A stretch of 64,000 bases of DNA from CAYQEC01 sp964416425 (GCA_964416425.1 CAYQEC010000011.1:1-64000); one strand, 5' to 3'; positions 8,362 to 16,783 are shown, numbered from the stretch's first letter. Made by a program: numbers and translations. Notes: generated from the letters alone by a model not told the origin.

Positions 8362-9122
8362 CGCACCACCCAGGCGATCGCCGCCACCGCCCAGGCCGCT
8401 GCCGGGACCGCCAGGCCGGCGGCCCACGCTGCAGTGGAGGCCCGCGTCCCGAGCCGGCGCGGCATGTGCCCGGCGTAGCCGCGGGACGCCATCGCCAGGT
8501 AGACCCGTTCACCCCGCTCGTACGATCGGATGAAGATGTGGCCGGTGGTCTGGGCGTAGGGGCGAATCTGGCCGAGCCAGGTGGGGTGGTAGGCGCGGGA
8601 CTGCATGGCGACGCGCATGGTACGGAACTCCCCGAGCACCACGTCCAGGTAGCGGAACATGAAGCCCATGATCGACGTGATCACCCGCGGCACCCGCAAG
8701 GTGTCGAAGGCGCGCAGCAGGTCGGGGATCTGGGTGGTCCCGGCGAGCACCACCGAGGTGAGGAGGCCGAGGGTCGCCTTGGCGAGGATGTTCCACATGC
8801 TCCACAGGCCGCTGACCGACAGCGAGAGGCCGAGCACGTCGATCCGCTCGCCCCGCCCCAGCAGCGGCAGCATCAGCGCCACGATCAGGAAGGGGATCTC
8901 GATCATCATCCGGCTCGCCACGAAGCGGACCCCGAGGCGGCCAACCGTCGCCAGCACTCCCAGCAACACCGCGTAGGCGGCGAACGCCCAGATCGCTTCC
9001 CGCGGGGTGGCGACGATGGCGAAGACGAGCCCGAAGGCCGCCACCACCTTCAGGTGGGGCGGGAGCCGATGGAGCGAGCTGTCTCCGTGCCGGTAGAGGG
9101 CGTGGACGTGTCCGGTACCCAC
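8358..9122 (-). CDS. cbiQ: ECF transporter transmembrane protein CbiQ
   Basis: 254 residues, mostly hydrophobic. It begins GHVHALYRHGDSSLHRLPPH, matching the CbiQ opening in which a short lead with His residues precedes the first helices. The C-terminal half has the coupling helices with FRYLDVV...RMRVAMQSRAY and YERGERVYLAMASRGY, the Ala-Arg-Gly-type motifs contacting the ATPase. The GTG start at 9122 follows directly on the stop of the PDGLE gene. Part of the CbiM-PDGLE-CbiQ-CbiO operon. Confidence 0.9.
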   Translation of the reverse strand: MGTGHVHALYRHGDSSLHRLPPHLKVVAAFGLVFAIVATPREAIWAFAAYAVLLGVLATVGRLGVRFVASRMMIEIPFLIVALMLPLLGRGERIDVLGLSLSVSGLWSMWNILAKATLGLLTSVVLAGTTQIPDLLRAFDTLRVPRVITSIMGFMFRYLDVVLGEFRTMRVAMQSRAYHPTWLGQIRPYAQTTGHIFIRSYERGERVYLAMASRGYAGHMPRRLGTRASTAAWAAGLAVPAAAWAVAAIAWVVR

Positions 9123-9455
9123 TCAGGGCTCGTGTGTCGCCTGGGCCGCTTCGTCCCCGGCGCGGGTACGGCGTGCCACCCAGAAGACCCCATAGCCGGC
9201 GATCAGGGTCACCACGGTGCCGAGCAGCCCGGCCACCGCGGTGTTGAGGGTGCCATTGTCGGTGAGGCCTTCGCCGTAGTCGGCGAGGGGGAGGTTCCCG
9301 AGGGCGTGATCCTGGGCGGTGTTGATGAAGCCCTCCTGCTCGGCGACGTACTCGAGGCCGTCGGGGCTGTCGGAGGCGAACTGGCTGACGACCACGGCGA
9401 ACACGATCGCCACCAGGAAGCCCACGGCGAGGAAGACTCGGGTCCGGCGATCCAT
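9123..9455 (-). CDS. PDGLE-domain membrane protein (CbiN-like component)
   Basis: 110 residues with an N-terminal hydrophobic helix (VFLAVGFLVAIVFAVVVSQF), the diagnostic SDSPDGLEYVAEQEGF at residues 29-45, and a second helix near 75-92. PDGLE proteins replace or resemble CbiN in Ni/Co ECF importers, where the periplasmic loop helps load CbiM. ATG 9455 shares one base with the cbiM stop. Position between cbiM and cbiQ fits that role. Confidence 0.85.
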   Translation of the reverse strand: MDRRTRVFLAVGFLVAIVFAVVVSQFASDSPDGLEYVAEQEGFINTAQDHALGNLPLADYGEGLTDNGTLNTAVAGLLGTVVTLIAGYGVFWVARRTRAGDEAAQATHEP

Positions 9456-10129
9456 CACAGCACCTCCGCAGTCGTGGCGACCGGCGCGGCAGCGGCTCCG
9501 TAGACCAGATCGGGTCGGCTGGCCATCACTGCACCCACGATGAGGGCGGTGAGCAGCGCTTCGCCGATCCCGATGAGGACGTGGGCGCCCAACATTGCGG
9601 TGAGGACCGCGCCAGTGGACACGTCCGCCGTGCCGCCGATGGCGAATTCGATCACGAATCCGGTGGCGGCGAGCACGACCGAGACGAAGGCGGCGAGACC
9701 GGCCGCCAGGGGAACGATGCGGTCGTTGCGGGGGAGGACCTTGAGGAGCAGCCGGTACGCGGCGTAGCCGCCGAGGGGGGCGATGATGCCCATGTTGACG
9801 ATGTTGAGCCCGAGTGCGCTGAGGCCGCCGTCGGCGAAGAAGATCCCCTGGACGGCGAGTACGACGCTGAGGACGAGCAGCGCCGCCCATGGGCCGACCA
9901 GGACCGCGGCGAGCAGGCCTCCGATGAGATGGCCGCTCATGCCGGAGATCACCGGGAAGTTGAACATCTGGGCGGCGAACACGAAGGCGGCGACGAGGCC
10001 GGCGAGCGGGACCTGTCGCTCGCTCAGGTAGGCGCCGGTGCGGCGTAGCGCCACCCCGACTCCGCCGGCGGCGACGACCCCGAAGCCGGCCGACGTGGTG
10101 CCGTTGATCACGCCGTCGGGGATGTGCAC
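9455..10129 (-). CDS. cbiM: Ni/Co-specific ECF substrate-binding membrane protein CbiM
   Basis: 224 residues. The mature N-terminus reads MHIPDGVI; in CbiM/NikM the amino group and His2 of this MHIPDG motif bind the metal. Internal motifs FAAQMFNFPVxxGxSGHLIGG and GVLxAMLGAHxLIGIGEALLT are also characteristic. The GTG start at 10129 has AAGGAGG about 8 bases upstream. First gene of the uptake operon, with a Nur-like box 16-32 bases before the start. Nickel is favoured over cobalt because of that box, but the sequence alone cannot decide. Confidence 0.92.
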   Translation of the reverse strand: MHIPDGVINGTTSAGFGVVAAGGVGVALRRTGAYLSERQVPLAGLVAAFVFAAQMFNFPVISGMSGHLIGGLLAAVLVGPWAALLVLSVVLAVQGIFFADGGLSALGLNIVNMGIIAPLGGYAAYRLLLKVLPRNDRIVPLAAGLAAFVSVVLAATGFVIEFAIGGTADVSTGAVLTAMLGAHVLIGIGEALLTALIVGAVMASRPDLVYGAAAAPVATTAEVL

Positions 10130-10144
10130 GGATCATCCTCCTTG

Positions 10145-10161
10145 TTGCAAGTCGTTTGCAG
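10145..10161. promoter_or_regulatory. Nur-type (nickel) operator upstream of cbiM
   Basis: On the cbiM strand the site is CTGCAA-ACGAC-TTGCAA, inside a larger imperfect inverted repeat with CCTTAC and CAAGG outer arms. The published Streptomyces Nur box is TTGCAA-N5-TTGCAA, so 11 of 12 arm bases agree. It lies in the 62-base gap between the Fur-family gene and cbiM, close enough to the start to block transcription. Confidence 0.72.
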
Positions 10162-10191
10162 TAAGGAGTGTACGTCCGTTCCGGGCCGTTT

Positions 10192-10620
10192 TCAACTCCT
10201 GGCGATGCAGTCCCGGCACAGCCCGGAGAGGGCGAAATGGGAGGGGTCGGGCACGAACCCGGTGCGGCGGGTGATCTCGGCCAGCAGCGATTCGATGCCG
10301 GCCGGGTCGAGATCGATGGTGACGCCGCAGCGGGAGCAGACGAGGTGCTGGTGGGGGGCGCCGGCGGCGAGGTGGTAGACGGAGGGACCGTGGCCCATGT
10401 GGGTGTGGGTGACGGCGCTCGCCTGCTCCAGCGCCTCCATGGTGCGGTAGACGGTGGACAGGTCGATCACGTCGTCGCCGACCAGGGCGTGGATGTCGCC
10501 GGCGGTGAGATGGTCCTGATGGGCCCGGGCGATCACCTCACACACCGCCCGGCGGGCCCGGGTGATCCGGAACCCGTCACGGCGGAGGGCTTCGACGAGA
10601 CGGTCGGCGGTGGTGTGCAT
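10192..10620 (-). CDS. Fur-family metalloregulator, probably Nur (nickel-responsive)
   Basis: 142 residues. The winged helix spans residues about 5-80 (RDGFRITRARRAVCEVI, HLTAGDIHALV, DLSTVYRTMEALEQ). The dimerisation part has HTHMGHGPSVYHLAAGAPHQHLVC-type histidines and two CxxC pairs (CSRC near 98 and CRDC near 137) that would hold structural zinc. Fur, Zur and Nur are not distinguishable by motif alone, but the downstream Ni/Co importer and the Nur-type box between them point to nickel. It begins 9 bases after the ABC-2 permease stop, so it may be cotranscribed with that exporter. Confidence 0.8.
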   Translation of the reverse strand: MHTTADRLVEALRRDGFRITRARRAVCEVIARAHQDHLTAGDIHALVGDDVIDLSTVYRTMEALEQASAVTHTHMGHGPSVYHLAAGAPHQHLVCSRCGVTIDLDPAGIESLLAEITRRTGFVPDPSHFALSGLCRDCIARS

Positions 10621-10629
10621 TCCCCCAGG

Positions 10630-11373
10630 CTATCGGGTCTCGCGCAGGGTTTGGGTCGCCAGCAGCAGCACGACGACCGCGCCGGCCGGGAGCATGACCA
10701 GGCTGGCGACGTCGCCGCCGAGCCCGGATCCGGCGATCAGCTCCTGCAACACCTCGTTGGCGTAGTACATGGGCGAGATCCGGCTCAGCACCTGAGCCCA
10801 CAGTGGCATGTGGTCGACCGCCACGATGATCCCTGAGAAGATGAGGCTGGGGAGCACGATCGCCGGGATGAACGGGATCACCTGGCCCTCGGTGCGGGCC
10901 GCGTTGGAGACGAGGATGCCCATCGCCATCGAGATGACCGCCAGCAGCCACATGACCAGGAAGATCGAGGCGAGCCGGCCCGGCCCGTAACCGAGGTCGA
11001 AGAGGAGCTGGAGCTCGGTGAGCACCAGCAGCGACACCACGGTGGCGAGGGTGGTGTAGGCGAGCAGGTAGCCGGTGATGATCTCGAGGCGGCGGTAGCC
11101 GTTGATGAACATCCGCTCCATGGTCTCGGCGGTGCGTTCCCGCACCAGGACCAGGGCGGTGAGGATGAAGGTGGCGAAGTGGACGATGAAGCAGCCGAAC
11201 GGCACCGCAAACGGCGTCACGTCGAAGAACGGGGTGCCGGCGGCGTCGAACAGCGTCTTGGTGAAGAAGACGATGCCGAGAGGGGCCACCAGCACCAGCA
11301 CCACGAAGCGGCGGTCGCGGGCGAGCTGGCGCAGCACCCGTCCGGCAACGGCGGCGGTGCGGCTAGCCGTCAT
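10630..11373 (-). CDS. ABC-2 type transporter permease
   Basis: 247 residues with about six membrane helices. It has the ABC-2 pattern: an N-terminal cytosolic lead and first helix, a long segment with ERTAETMERMFINGYRRLEIITGY, and a C-terminal AVDHMPLWAQVLSRISPMYYANE loop typical of ABC-2 permeases. ATG 11373 overlaps the upstream ATPase gene by 11 bases. The pair would export a drug, lipid or polymer; the substrate is unknown. Confidence 0.85.
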   Translation of the reverse strand: MTASRTAAVAGRVLRQLARDRRFVVLVLVAPLGIVFFTKTLFDAAGTPFFDVTPFAVPFGCFIVHFATFILTALVLVRERTAETMERMFINGYRRLEIITGYLLAYTTLATVVSLLVLTELQLLFDLGYGPGRLASIFLVMWLLAVISMAMGILVSNAARTEGQVIPFIPAIVLPSLIFSGIIVAVDHMPLWAQVLSRISPMYYANEVLQELIAGSGLGGDVASLVMLPAGAVVVLLLATQTLRETR

Positions 11374-12229
11374 CGGAGCCGGCCTTCTCCCGCTCGATTA
11401 GGGCCAGCACGGCGTCCTCCAGGGTCTGGCCTTCGACCTCGATCCGGGTCACCGCCGGGTCGAGCCGCCAGCGGCGCAGGATGCGTGGCAGCTCGTCGGG
11501 GTAGCCGGCCATCTCGTGGCGATGGGGCGTCTCGCCGACCCAGACGGTGACCACGGCGCGCCCTTCGGTGAGGAGCCGCTGCGGCGGTTCGTCGGCCAGC
11601 ACCTTCCCGGCGCGGAGGATGGCGACCCGGTCGCAGTGCACCACCTCGTCCATCTGGTGGGTGCTGATGAGCAGGGTGGTGCCATGAGCGGTGAGGTCCC
11701 GGAAGCGTTGCCAGAAGGAGTGGCGCAGCTCGGGGTCGATGCCGGCGGTGGGCTCGTCGAGCAGCAGCACGCGGGGCTGGTGCACCAACGCCGCCGCCAG
11801 GGAGACCCGTTGCCGCATCCCGCCGGACAGGGTACGCACCACGTCACCGGCGCGGTCGACCAGGTCGATGAACTCGAGGCTGCGTTGCACCCGTTCCCGC
11901 ACCGCGTCGAGCACGTGGCCGCGGGCGAAGAAGGCGACGTTCTCGGCTGCGGTGAGGTCCTCGTACAGCACCGGCGCCTGCGGCATGTAGCCGATCTGGG
12001 ACCGGACCCGGCGCCGTTCCTGCCTTGGGTCGAGGCCGAGTACCTGGACGTCCCCGCCGTCCGGCGCCAGCGCTCCGACCAGGATGCGCATCAGGGTGGT
12101 CTTGCCGGCGCCGTTGGGGCCGACGATGCCGTACACCGACCCGGCCGGGATCTCGAGATCGATCCCGGCGAGGGCGGTGATGCGGTTGTAGCGCTTCGTC
12201 ACGCCCCGCAGGCGGACCGCCAGATCCAT
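11363..12229 (-). CDS. ABC-2 transporter ATP-binding protein
   Basis: 288 residues. Walker A GPNGAGKTTL near residue 38, Q-loop GYMPQAPVLYEDLT, signature LSGGMRQRVSLAAAL near 133, Walker B VLLLDEPTAGIDP and the switch STHQMDEV near 187. The C-terminal 80 residues form the extra domain usual for drug/lipid exporter ATPases. ATG 12229 is chosen over a start 36 bases upstream because MDLAVRLRGVTKRY is the typical beginning; neither has a strong ribosome site. Confidence 0.88.
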   Translation of the reverse strand: MDLAVRLRGVTKRYNRITALAGIDLEIPAGSVYGIVGPNGAGKTTLMRILVGALAPDGGDVQVLGLDPRQERRRVRSQIGYMPQAPVLYEDLTAAENVAFFARGHVLDAVRERVQRSLEFIDLVDRAGDVVRTLSGGMRQRVSLAAALVHQPRVLLLDEPTAGIDPELRHSFWQRFRDLTAHGTTLLISTHQMDEVVHCDRVAILRAGKVLADEPPQRLLTEGRAVVTVWVGETPHRHEMAGYPDELPRILRRWRLDPAVTRIEVEGQTLEDAVLALIEREKAGSDDG

Positions 12230-12310
12230 GGGGTGGAGTGTCGCCGTTCGGCGACGCGGTGCCAACTTCGGCCGGGGAGGGTCGGCTCCGCCGTGCTAGG
12301 TGGGGCCTCG

Positions 12311-12365
12311 GCGGATCAGGGTTCGGCCGCGGCTCGTCGCCGGCACGAGCCGCCGGGTGATCCGC
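12311..12365 (-). terminator. Nested hairpin downstream of citrate synthase
   Basis: Outer arms GCGGATCA (12311-12318) and TGATCCGC (12358-12365) enclose an inner stem GCGGCTCG (12329-12336) with CGAGCCGC (12346-12353). It lies 15 bases past the citrate synthase stop on the minus strand. No U-run follows on that strand, so it is a candidate terminator or mRNA 3' structure. Confidence 0.5.
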
Positions 12366-12379
12366 TTGTTTCCCCGAGC

Positions 12380-13525
12380 TCAGAGCTGGAATGCCTCCGA
12401 GGGTTGCGGACCCACGTAATCCGAGTCGGGGCGGATGATCCGGTTGCCGTTCATCTGTTCGAGCATGTGCGCCGTCCAACCGATGCTGCGGCTGATGGCG
12501 AAGCAGGCCGGGAACAACTCCTCGGGGATGCCGACCAGGTGGAGCACGACGCCGGCGTAGTACTCGACGTTGGTGCGGAGCTCCCGCTCCGGCCGGTGCT
12601 CGTGGAGCGCCTCGAGGATGGTCTTCTCGATGCTGACGGCGAGGTCGACGAGCGGGTCGTCGAATCCCTCCGCCACCCCCCGCAGCATCGCCGAGCGGGG
12701 ATCTTCGGTGCGGTAGACGCGATGCCCGAAACCCATGATGCGATCGCCCCGCGCCAGCGACCCTCGGACCCAGGAATCGGCCCGGTCGGGGGTGCCGATC
12801 TCCTGGAGCATGCGGAGGCAGTGCACCGGGGCTCCGCCGTGGAGCGGACCGGAGAGCGCTCCGGCTCCGGCGGTGAGGCCGGCGCCGAGGTCGGCGCCGG
12901 TTGAGGTCACGACGCGGGCGGCGAAGGTGGAGGCGTTGAAGCCGTGGTCGATCGTCAGGATGAGGTACTGCTCGAGCGCCCGGGCGCTGCGGGCGTCCGG
13001 GGAGGCGCCGCGCAGCATGTGGAGGAAGTCCTCGGCGATGGTGGCGGTGGGGTCGGGGGCCACCGGCGGCAGCCCGTGGCGGGCCCGCCATCCGGCGGCG
13101 ACGATCGTCGGCATGACCGCGGCGAGTTGGGTCGCCTGCTCCGCCAGGTCCTCCGCCGGCTGGCCGAGCCACGGGGTGAGCCCGAGGTACTGGGCGACGA
13201 GGGACACCGCGGTGCGCACCCACGACAGCGCCAGGATGTCGTCGCCCACCCGGGCGACCTGCCCGATCAGGGCGACGAGGTCGTCGGGGAGGGGGCGCAG
13301 CTCGCCGATGTGGTGGCGGAATTCGGCAGCTTCCCGTGGCGACGGGAGCGAGCCCTGGTGGAGGAGGTACCAGACGTCCTCCAGTGTCCTCGTCTCGGCG
13401 AGGTCGGGAGTGGAGTACTGGCGGTAGTGAAAGAACCCCTCCTGGCCGCGGACCCCACCGAGGGCGGTGTCGGCGACCACGACGCCTGCCAGCCCGGGCG
13501 GCGTCCGCATCCTCTCGTTGGCCAT
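12380..13525 (-). CDS. Citrate synthase (or 2-methylcitrate synthase)
   Basis: 381 residues of the short bacterial type. Catalytic landmarks are DHGFNASTFAAR (first His region) near residue 192, LHGGAPVHCLRML near 228, the GFGHRVYRTEDPR motif with the active His near 266, and VEYYAGVVLHLVGIPxELFPACFAISRSIGW near 330. ATG 13525 has GGAGG close upstream. It condenses acetyl-CoA or propionyl-CoA with oxaloacetate. It diverges from a citrate synthase fused to a helix-turn-helix with 76 bases between starts, and the AT-rich repeats there probably control it. Confidence 0.88.
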   Translation of the reverse strand: MANERMRTPPGLAGVVVADTALGGVRGQEGFFHYRQYSTPDLAETRTLEDVWYLLHQGSLPSPREAAEFRHHIGELRPLPDDLVALIGQVARVGDDILALSWVRTAVSLVAQYLGLTPWLGQPAEDLAEQATQLAAVMPTIVAAGWRARHGLPPVAPDPTATIAEDFLHMLRGASPDARSARALEQYLILTIDHGFNASTFAARVVTSTGADLGAGLTAGAGALSGPLHGGAPVHCLRMLQEIGTPDRADSWVRGSLARGDRIMGFGHRVYRTEDPRSAMLRGVAEGFDDPLVDLAVSIEKTILEALHEHRPERELRTNVEYYAGVVLHLVGIPEELFPACFAISRSIGWTAHMLEQMNGNRIIRPDSDYVGPQPSEAFQL

Positions 13526-13556
13526 GACCGTCCTCCCTCCGGGTGATCGAGGATCC

Positions 13557-13600
13557 AATATTGACTCAGACGGCGAGATTGATCAATATTGACTGATCAA
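13557..13600. promoter_or_regulatory. AT-rich repeat operator between divergent citrate synthase genes
   Basis: AATATTGAC occurs twice in the same direction, at 13557-13565 and 13585-13593. The perfect palindrome TTGATCAA (13579-13586) and a further TGATCAA (13594-13600, next to the ATG at 13602) complete the array. This is markedly AT-rich for the window. The array would overlay the promoter and start region of the HTH-fusion gene and the leader of the other gene, as expected for an autoregulated divergent operator. Confidence 0.62.
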
Positions 13601-13601
13601 C

Positions 13602-14807
13602 ATGGCGGTACTCATCTCGACCGAGGAGGCGGCCCGGTTGCTCGGTGTGAAGCCGGCGACGATCTACGCCTATGTCAGCCGCGGCCTGCTGGAGCCGGCG
13701 GAGCGCCACGGTGGCAAGGGGAGCTGGTTCTCCCGGGACGACGTCGTCGACTTCCGCGCCACCCACTCCCGCGGCCACCAGCCTCCCGAGATGCGGGTCG
13801 ACTCCGGCATCACGCTGGTGGACGGCAACCGGCCCTACTACCGGGGTCACGACGTGCTCGAGCTGGCGACGTGGGCGAGCTGTGAACAGGTGGCGGCGCT
13901 GCTGTGGTACGGGACCATCCCCGACGAGGTGGACTTGTGGGAGCCGCGGGAGGACTGGGTCGTCATCTCCCGCGGGGCGCAGCGCACCATGCCGGCCGAC
14001 ATCGCCCCGCTGCGCCGACTCCAGGTGGTGGCCGCCTCGATCGGCGGCCATGCCGGGTCCGACTTCGACATCCCGCCGCAGCAGGCAGGCCCGGTGCTGA
14101 TCGCCTCGATCGTCGAGAGCCTGCCCGGGCCCCGGCTGCGATCGGCCGCCCCGTTCGCCACCCGGATGGCCGCCAAGCTGGCCCGCACCACCCGGCCCGA
14201 CCCGGCCCAGGTCGACCTGGTGCGGCGCTCCCTGGTGATGGTGGCCGACCACGGCTTCGCCGCCTCCACCACCGCGGCCCGGCTCGCCGCCGCCTACCGG
14301 GCCGACGTGCACGGCATCTTCGGCGCCGGCTTGTCGATCCTCGGCGGCGGCTGGCAGGGGGCGGCGTCGACCATGGTCGAGCCGCTGTTTCGTTCCATCG
14401 TCGCCGGGACCCCGGTGTGGGAGATCATCGCCGGGCCCTGGTCCTGCGATGAGCCGATCCCCGGCCTCGGCCAGTCCCTCTACCCGCGGGGCGATCCTCG
14501 CTTCGGTGCCCTGATCCGGGCCATCGCCGAGCAACGGCCGGCGGCGGCGATCCTCGGCCACGTCGATCACATCGTGCGGGAGGTCGCCGCGGCGGGATTG
14601 CCTCTCCCCAATGTCGACGCCGGGCTCGCCGCGGTGACCCTGGCCGCCGACCTGGCGCCGGGGAGTGGCGAGATGCTCTTCGCGGTCGGGCGCATGTTGG
14701 GGTGGATCGCCCACGCCATGGAGGCGATCCAGCACAAGCCGGTGCGGCTCCAGGCCTCCTACACCGGGCCGCGACCGGCGCGGGAGACAGGACGCGGGAG
14801 CTCCTAG
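13602..14807 (+). CDS. Citrate synthase-like protein with N-terminal MerR/excisionase-type DNA-binding domain
   Basis: 401 residues. Residues 1-55 are a winged-helix reader: STEEAARLLGVKPATIYAYV, SRGLLEPAERHGGKGSWFSR, DDVVDFRA. The rest follows the citrate synthase fold: DSGITLVDGNRPYYRGHDVLELA opening, DHGFAASTTAARLAA near 220, IFGAGLSILGGGWQGAAST near 247, and LYPRGDPRFGALI where the other gene has GHRVYRTEDPRSAML. That last region lacks the GFGHRVY histidine motif, so catalysis is doubtful. It may be a metabolite-responsive transcription factor using the synthase fold as a sensor, acting on the operator upstream. Divergent from a normal citrate synthase; its stop overlaps the convergent transporter gene by 4 bases. 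Confidence 0.8.
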   Translation: MAVLISTEEAARLLGVKPATIYAYVSRGLLEPAERHGGKGSWFSRDDVVDFRATHSRGHQPPEMRVDSGITLVDGNRPYYRGHDVLELATWASCEQVAALLWYGTIPDEVDLWEPREDWVVISRGAQRTMPADIAPLRRLQVVAASIGGHAGSDFDIPPQQAGPVLIASIVESLPGPRLRSAAPFATRMAAKLARTTRPDPAQVDLVRRSLVMVADHGFAASTTAARLAAAYRADVHGIFGAGLSILGGGWQGAASTMVEPLFRSIVAGTPVWEIIAGPWSCDEPIPGLGQSLYPRGDPRFGALIRAIAEQRPAAAILGHVDHIVREVAAAGLPLPNVDAGLAAVTLAADLAPGSGEMLFAVGRMLGWIAHAMEAIQHKPVRLQASYTGPRPARETGRGSS

Positions 14808-15457
14808 GCGTCGACGTCCTCGGTGACCACGGCGCTGGGCCGGACCGCGTAGATCAGCGGGATGGAGGCGACGGTCACCAACCCCTTCACGAAGATGTTG
14901 GTGAGGATGATCTGGCGCACCACCTCGAACGGGACCCGGCCGCCGAAGGCGATCACCACGAACAGCACCGAGTCGAGCGGCACCGACACCGCGTTCGACG
15001 AGAGCACCCGGCCCCACTGGAGCCGTTCCCCGAAGCGGCGGGCCCACCTGGCGTAGACCTCGGTGTCGACCAGCTCGGAAACGACCTCGGCCACGATCGA
15101 GGCGAGCACGATGCGCCACACCGGGCCGAGGACCCGGCCGAACAGCTCGGACTGCGGGCCGCTCTGCGGGACGAGGGGGAGCCGGTCGACCGCCCAGAAG
15201 AGCAAGGCCATGAAGAGGTTGATGGCGGCGGCGGTGACGATGAGCAGCCGGGCGACCTGCTTGCCGGCGGTCTTGTGCACCAGGTCGCGCAGCGTGAAGG
15301 TGATGGGGTAGATGAGGGTGCCGCCGTCGATCGCCATCCCGCCGATCTCGGCCAGCTTGAGGCTCGAGACGTCCGCCAGGATCTGCGCTCCCACGTAGAG
15401 GGAGGCGAGCAGCGCCACGATGCTGGCGGCACGGGTCGTGAATCCGGAATCCGTCAT
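14804..15457 (-). CDS. VUT/YhhQ family transporter, probable queuosine-precursor importer
   Basis: 217 residues with about six membrane helices. Family marks are the first helix region ASLYVGAQILADVSSLKL, DGGTLIYPITFTLRDLVHK near residue 45, the EVVSELVDTEVYARW motif near 125, and SSNAVSVPLDSVLFVVIAFGG near 155. Characterised YhhQ imports preQ0/preQ1; other members carry other solutes. No tRNA-guanine transglycosylase is in the window. The upstream 86 bases contain a CAACCC/GGGTTG hairpin, but I could not recognise a preQ1 riboswitch. Confidence 0.78.
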   Translation of the reverse strand: MTDSGFTTRAASIVALLASLYVGAQILADVSSLKLAEIGGMAIDGGTLIYPITFTLRDLVHKTAGKQVARLLIVTAAAINLFMALLFWAVDRLPLVPQSGPQSELFGRVLGPVWRIVLASIVAEVVSELVDTEVYARWARRFGERLQWGRVLSSNAVSVPLDSVLFVVIAFGGRVPFEVVRQIILTNIFVKGLVTVASIPLIYAVRPSAVVTEDVDA

Positions 15458-15543
15458 GACGTCAGCGGAGGGTAGACCCGTCTGCCCTCAACCCAGGGGG
15501 TTGGGGGCCGCGGCTCTGCTGCAAACCGGCTCGCGGTTGGCGG

Positions 15544-16572
15544 TCAGGACGCGGCGGTCACCCACGGCTCGGCCTTGCGGAACGCCTCCAGCACCTGGTC
15601 GGCGTCCGGCTGGACCGGGATCACGTAGGAGCGCCCGCCCTCGTTGGAGACCCGAACCGGCAGCGTCATCGTCTGGATGTCGCTGGAGTGGAGGTCCAGC
15701 ACGTCCAAGCCGAGCTGCACCATGACGCCGGGGGTAAGCCCGACATCGGCGGTGATCTGGTCGGCGAAGGTGGAGACGAAGCCGGGCAGGTTGAAGGCCT
15801 TCGAAGCCGACGACGCCTGCTCGAACAGCAGCAACAGCAACTCCTGCTGGCGTTCGGTGCGCCCGATGTCGTTGGCGTTGACGCTGACCCAGCTCCCGTC
15901 CCGCAGCTCCTGGTAGCTGCGCGACCGGGCGTAGCCGAGGGCCTGCTCGCCGTTGAGCTTGTGAGTCCCGGCATCGACCGAGAACCCCGATTTCTTGTCG
16001 CGGGCCGGGTACTTGAAGGTCTTCGTCACCCCGCCGAGGGCGTCGACGACACGGGCGAATCCGGCGAAGTCGATCTCGACGTAGTGGTTGATGGAGATCC
16101 CGTAGTTGTTCTGGATCGTCTGCACCAGCAGATCGGGCCCGCCGAAGACGTAGGCGGCGTTGATGCGGTTGGTGCCCTCGCCGGGGATCTGCACCTTCAG
16201 GTCCCGCGGCAGCGACAGCAGCTGGGCGACCTCGCCCGAGGTGACGTGCACCACCATGATCACGTCGGTGCGGGCCCCGCTGAAGCTACCGAAGTGCTCA
16301 AAATCGTCGGGCAGGCCCTCGCGGCTGTCGCTGCCGACGATGAGGATGTTGCGGACGCCGTTGGAGCCTAGCGGCTGCAGCGACTGCAGGTCTTCGGCGG
16401 GGATGCGGTCGATCTTGGCGTTGGTCCACAGCACGAAGGCGATGGCGGCGAAGACGGCGAGCACCGAGAAGGCGAGGAGGCCGAGCACAACCTTCTTGGC
16501 GGTGCTGAGCCGGCGGCGGGGCGATTTGGTCGGCGCGCTCGGGGACGCGGCACGGGCTCGGGTGGAGGTCAT
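15544..16572 (-). CDS. LytR-CpsA-Psr (LCP) family cell-wall glycopolymer ligase
   Basis: 342 residues. A Lys/Arg-rich cytosolic lead and one membrane helix (VVLGLLAFSVLAVFAAIAF, about residues 28-46) precede an extracytoplasmic LCP domain. NILIVGSDSREG near 76 and SGARTDVIMVVHV near 99, with SLPRDLKV near 121, carry the conserved Asp and Arg residues that bind the polyprenyl-pyrophosphate. GARNDIGRTERQQELL-like VNANDIGRTERQQELLL near 233 closes the core. LCP enzymes attach teichoic acid, arabinogalactan or capsule to peptidoglycan. The upstream 210 bases to ilvD carry divergent promoters. Confidence 0.87.
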   Translation of the reverse strand: MTSTRARAASPSAPTKSPRRRLSTAKKVVLGLLAFSVLAVFAAIAFVLWTNAKIDRIPAEDLQSLQPLGSNGVRNILIVGSDSREGLPDDFEHFGSFSGARTDVIMVVHVTSGEVAQLLSLPRDLKVQIPGEGTNRINAAYVFGGPDLLVQTIQNNYGISINHYVEIDFAGFARVVDALGGVTKTFKYPARDKKSGFSVDAGTHKLNGEQALGYARSRSYQELRDGSWVSVNANDIGRTERQQELLLLLFEQASSASKAFNLPGFVSTFADQITADVGLTPGVMVQLGLDVLDLHSSDIQTMTLPVRVSNEGGRSYVIPVQPDADQVLEAFRKAEPWVTAAS

Positions 16573-16771
16573 CAGGGGTCTTTCAGGAGAGGGAGATCGA
16601 CGGGTACGGCAACGGAGCGTCAGTGTACCGATGCCTCGAGTTAGGCGAACTCAACAGAAACGATCCAGGCGGCCCACCGGTTCCGGGATCTTCACGGCGG
16701 CGCCCCGGCGCCGAGTGCACCGCGTCGCCGCCGGTCTCGTCTCCGTTTCCTTCCGACCGCGCCGAAGGGGG

Positions 16772-16777
16772 TACGCT
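16772..16777 (+). promoter_or_regulatory. -10-like TACGCT, 6 bases before ilvD
   Basis: TACGCT matches TANNNT and is separated from ATG 16784 by only GGCGCC. No ribosome-binding site fits in that space, so the mRNA is probably leaderless. Confidence 0.5.
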
Positions 16778-16783
16778 GGCGCC

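Noticed and set aside
15458..15543. preQ1 riboswitch before the VUT-family transporter
   Set aside because: Only a CAACCC/GGGTTG hairpin is visible; the preQ1-I and preQ1-II consensus features could not be recognised.
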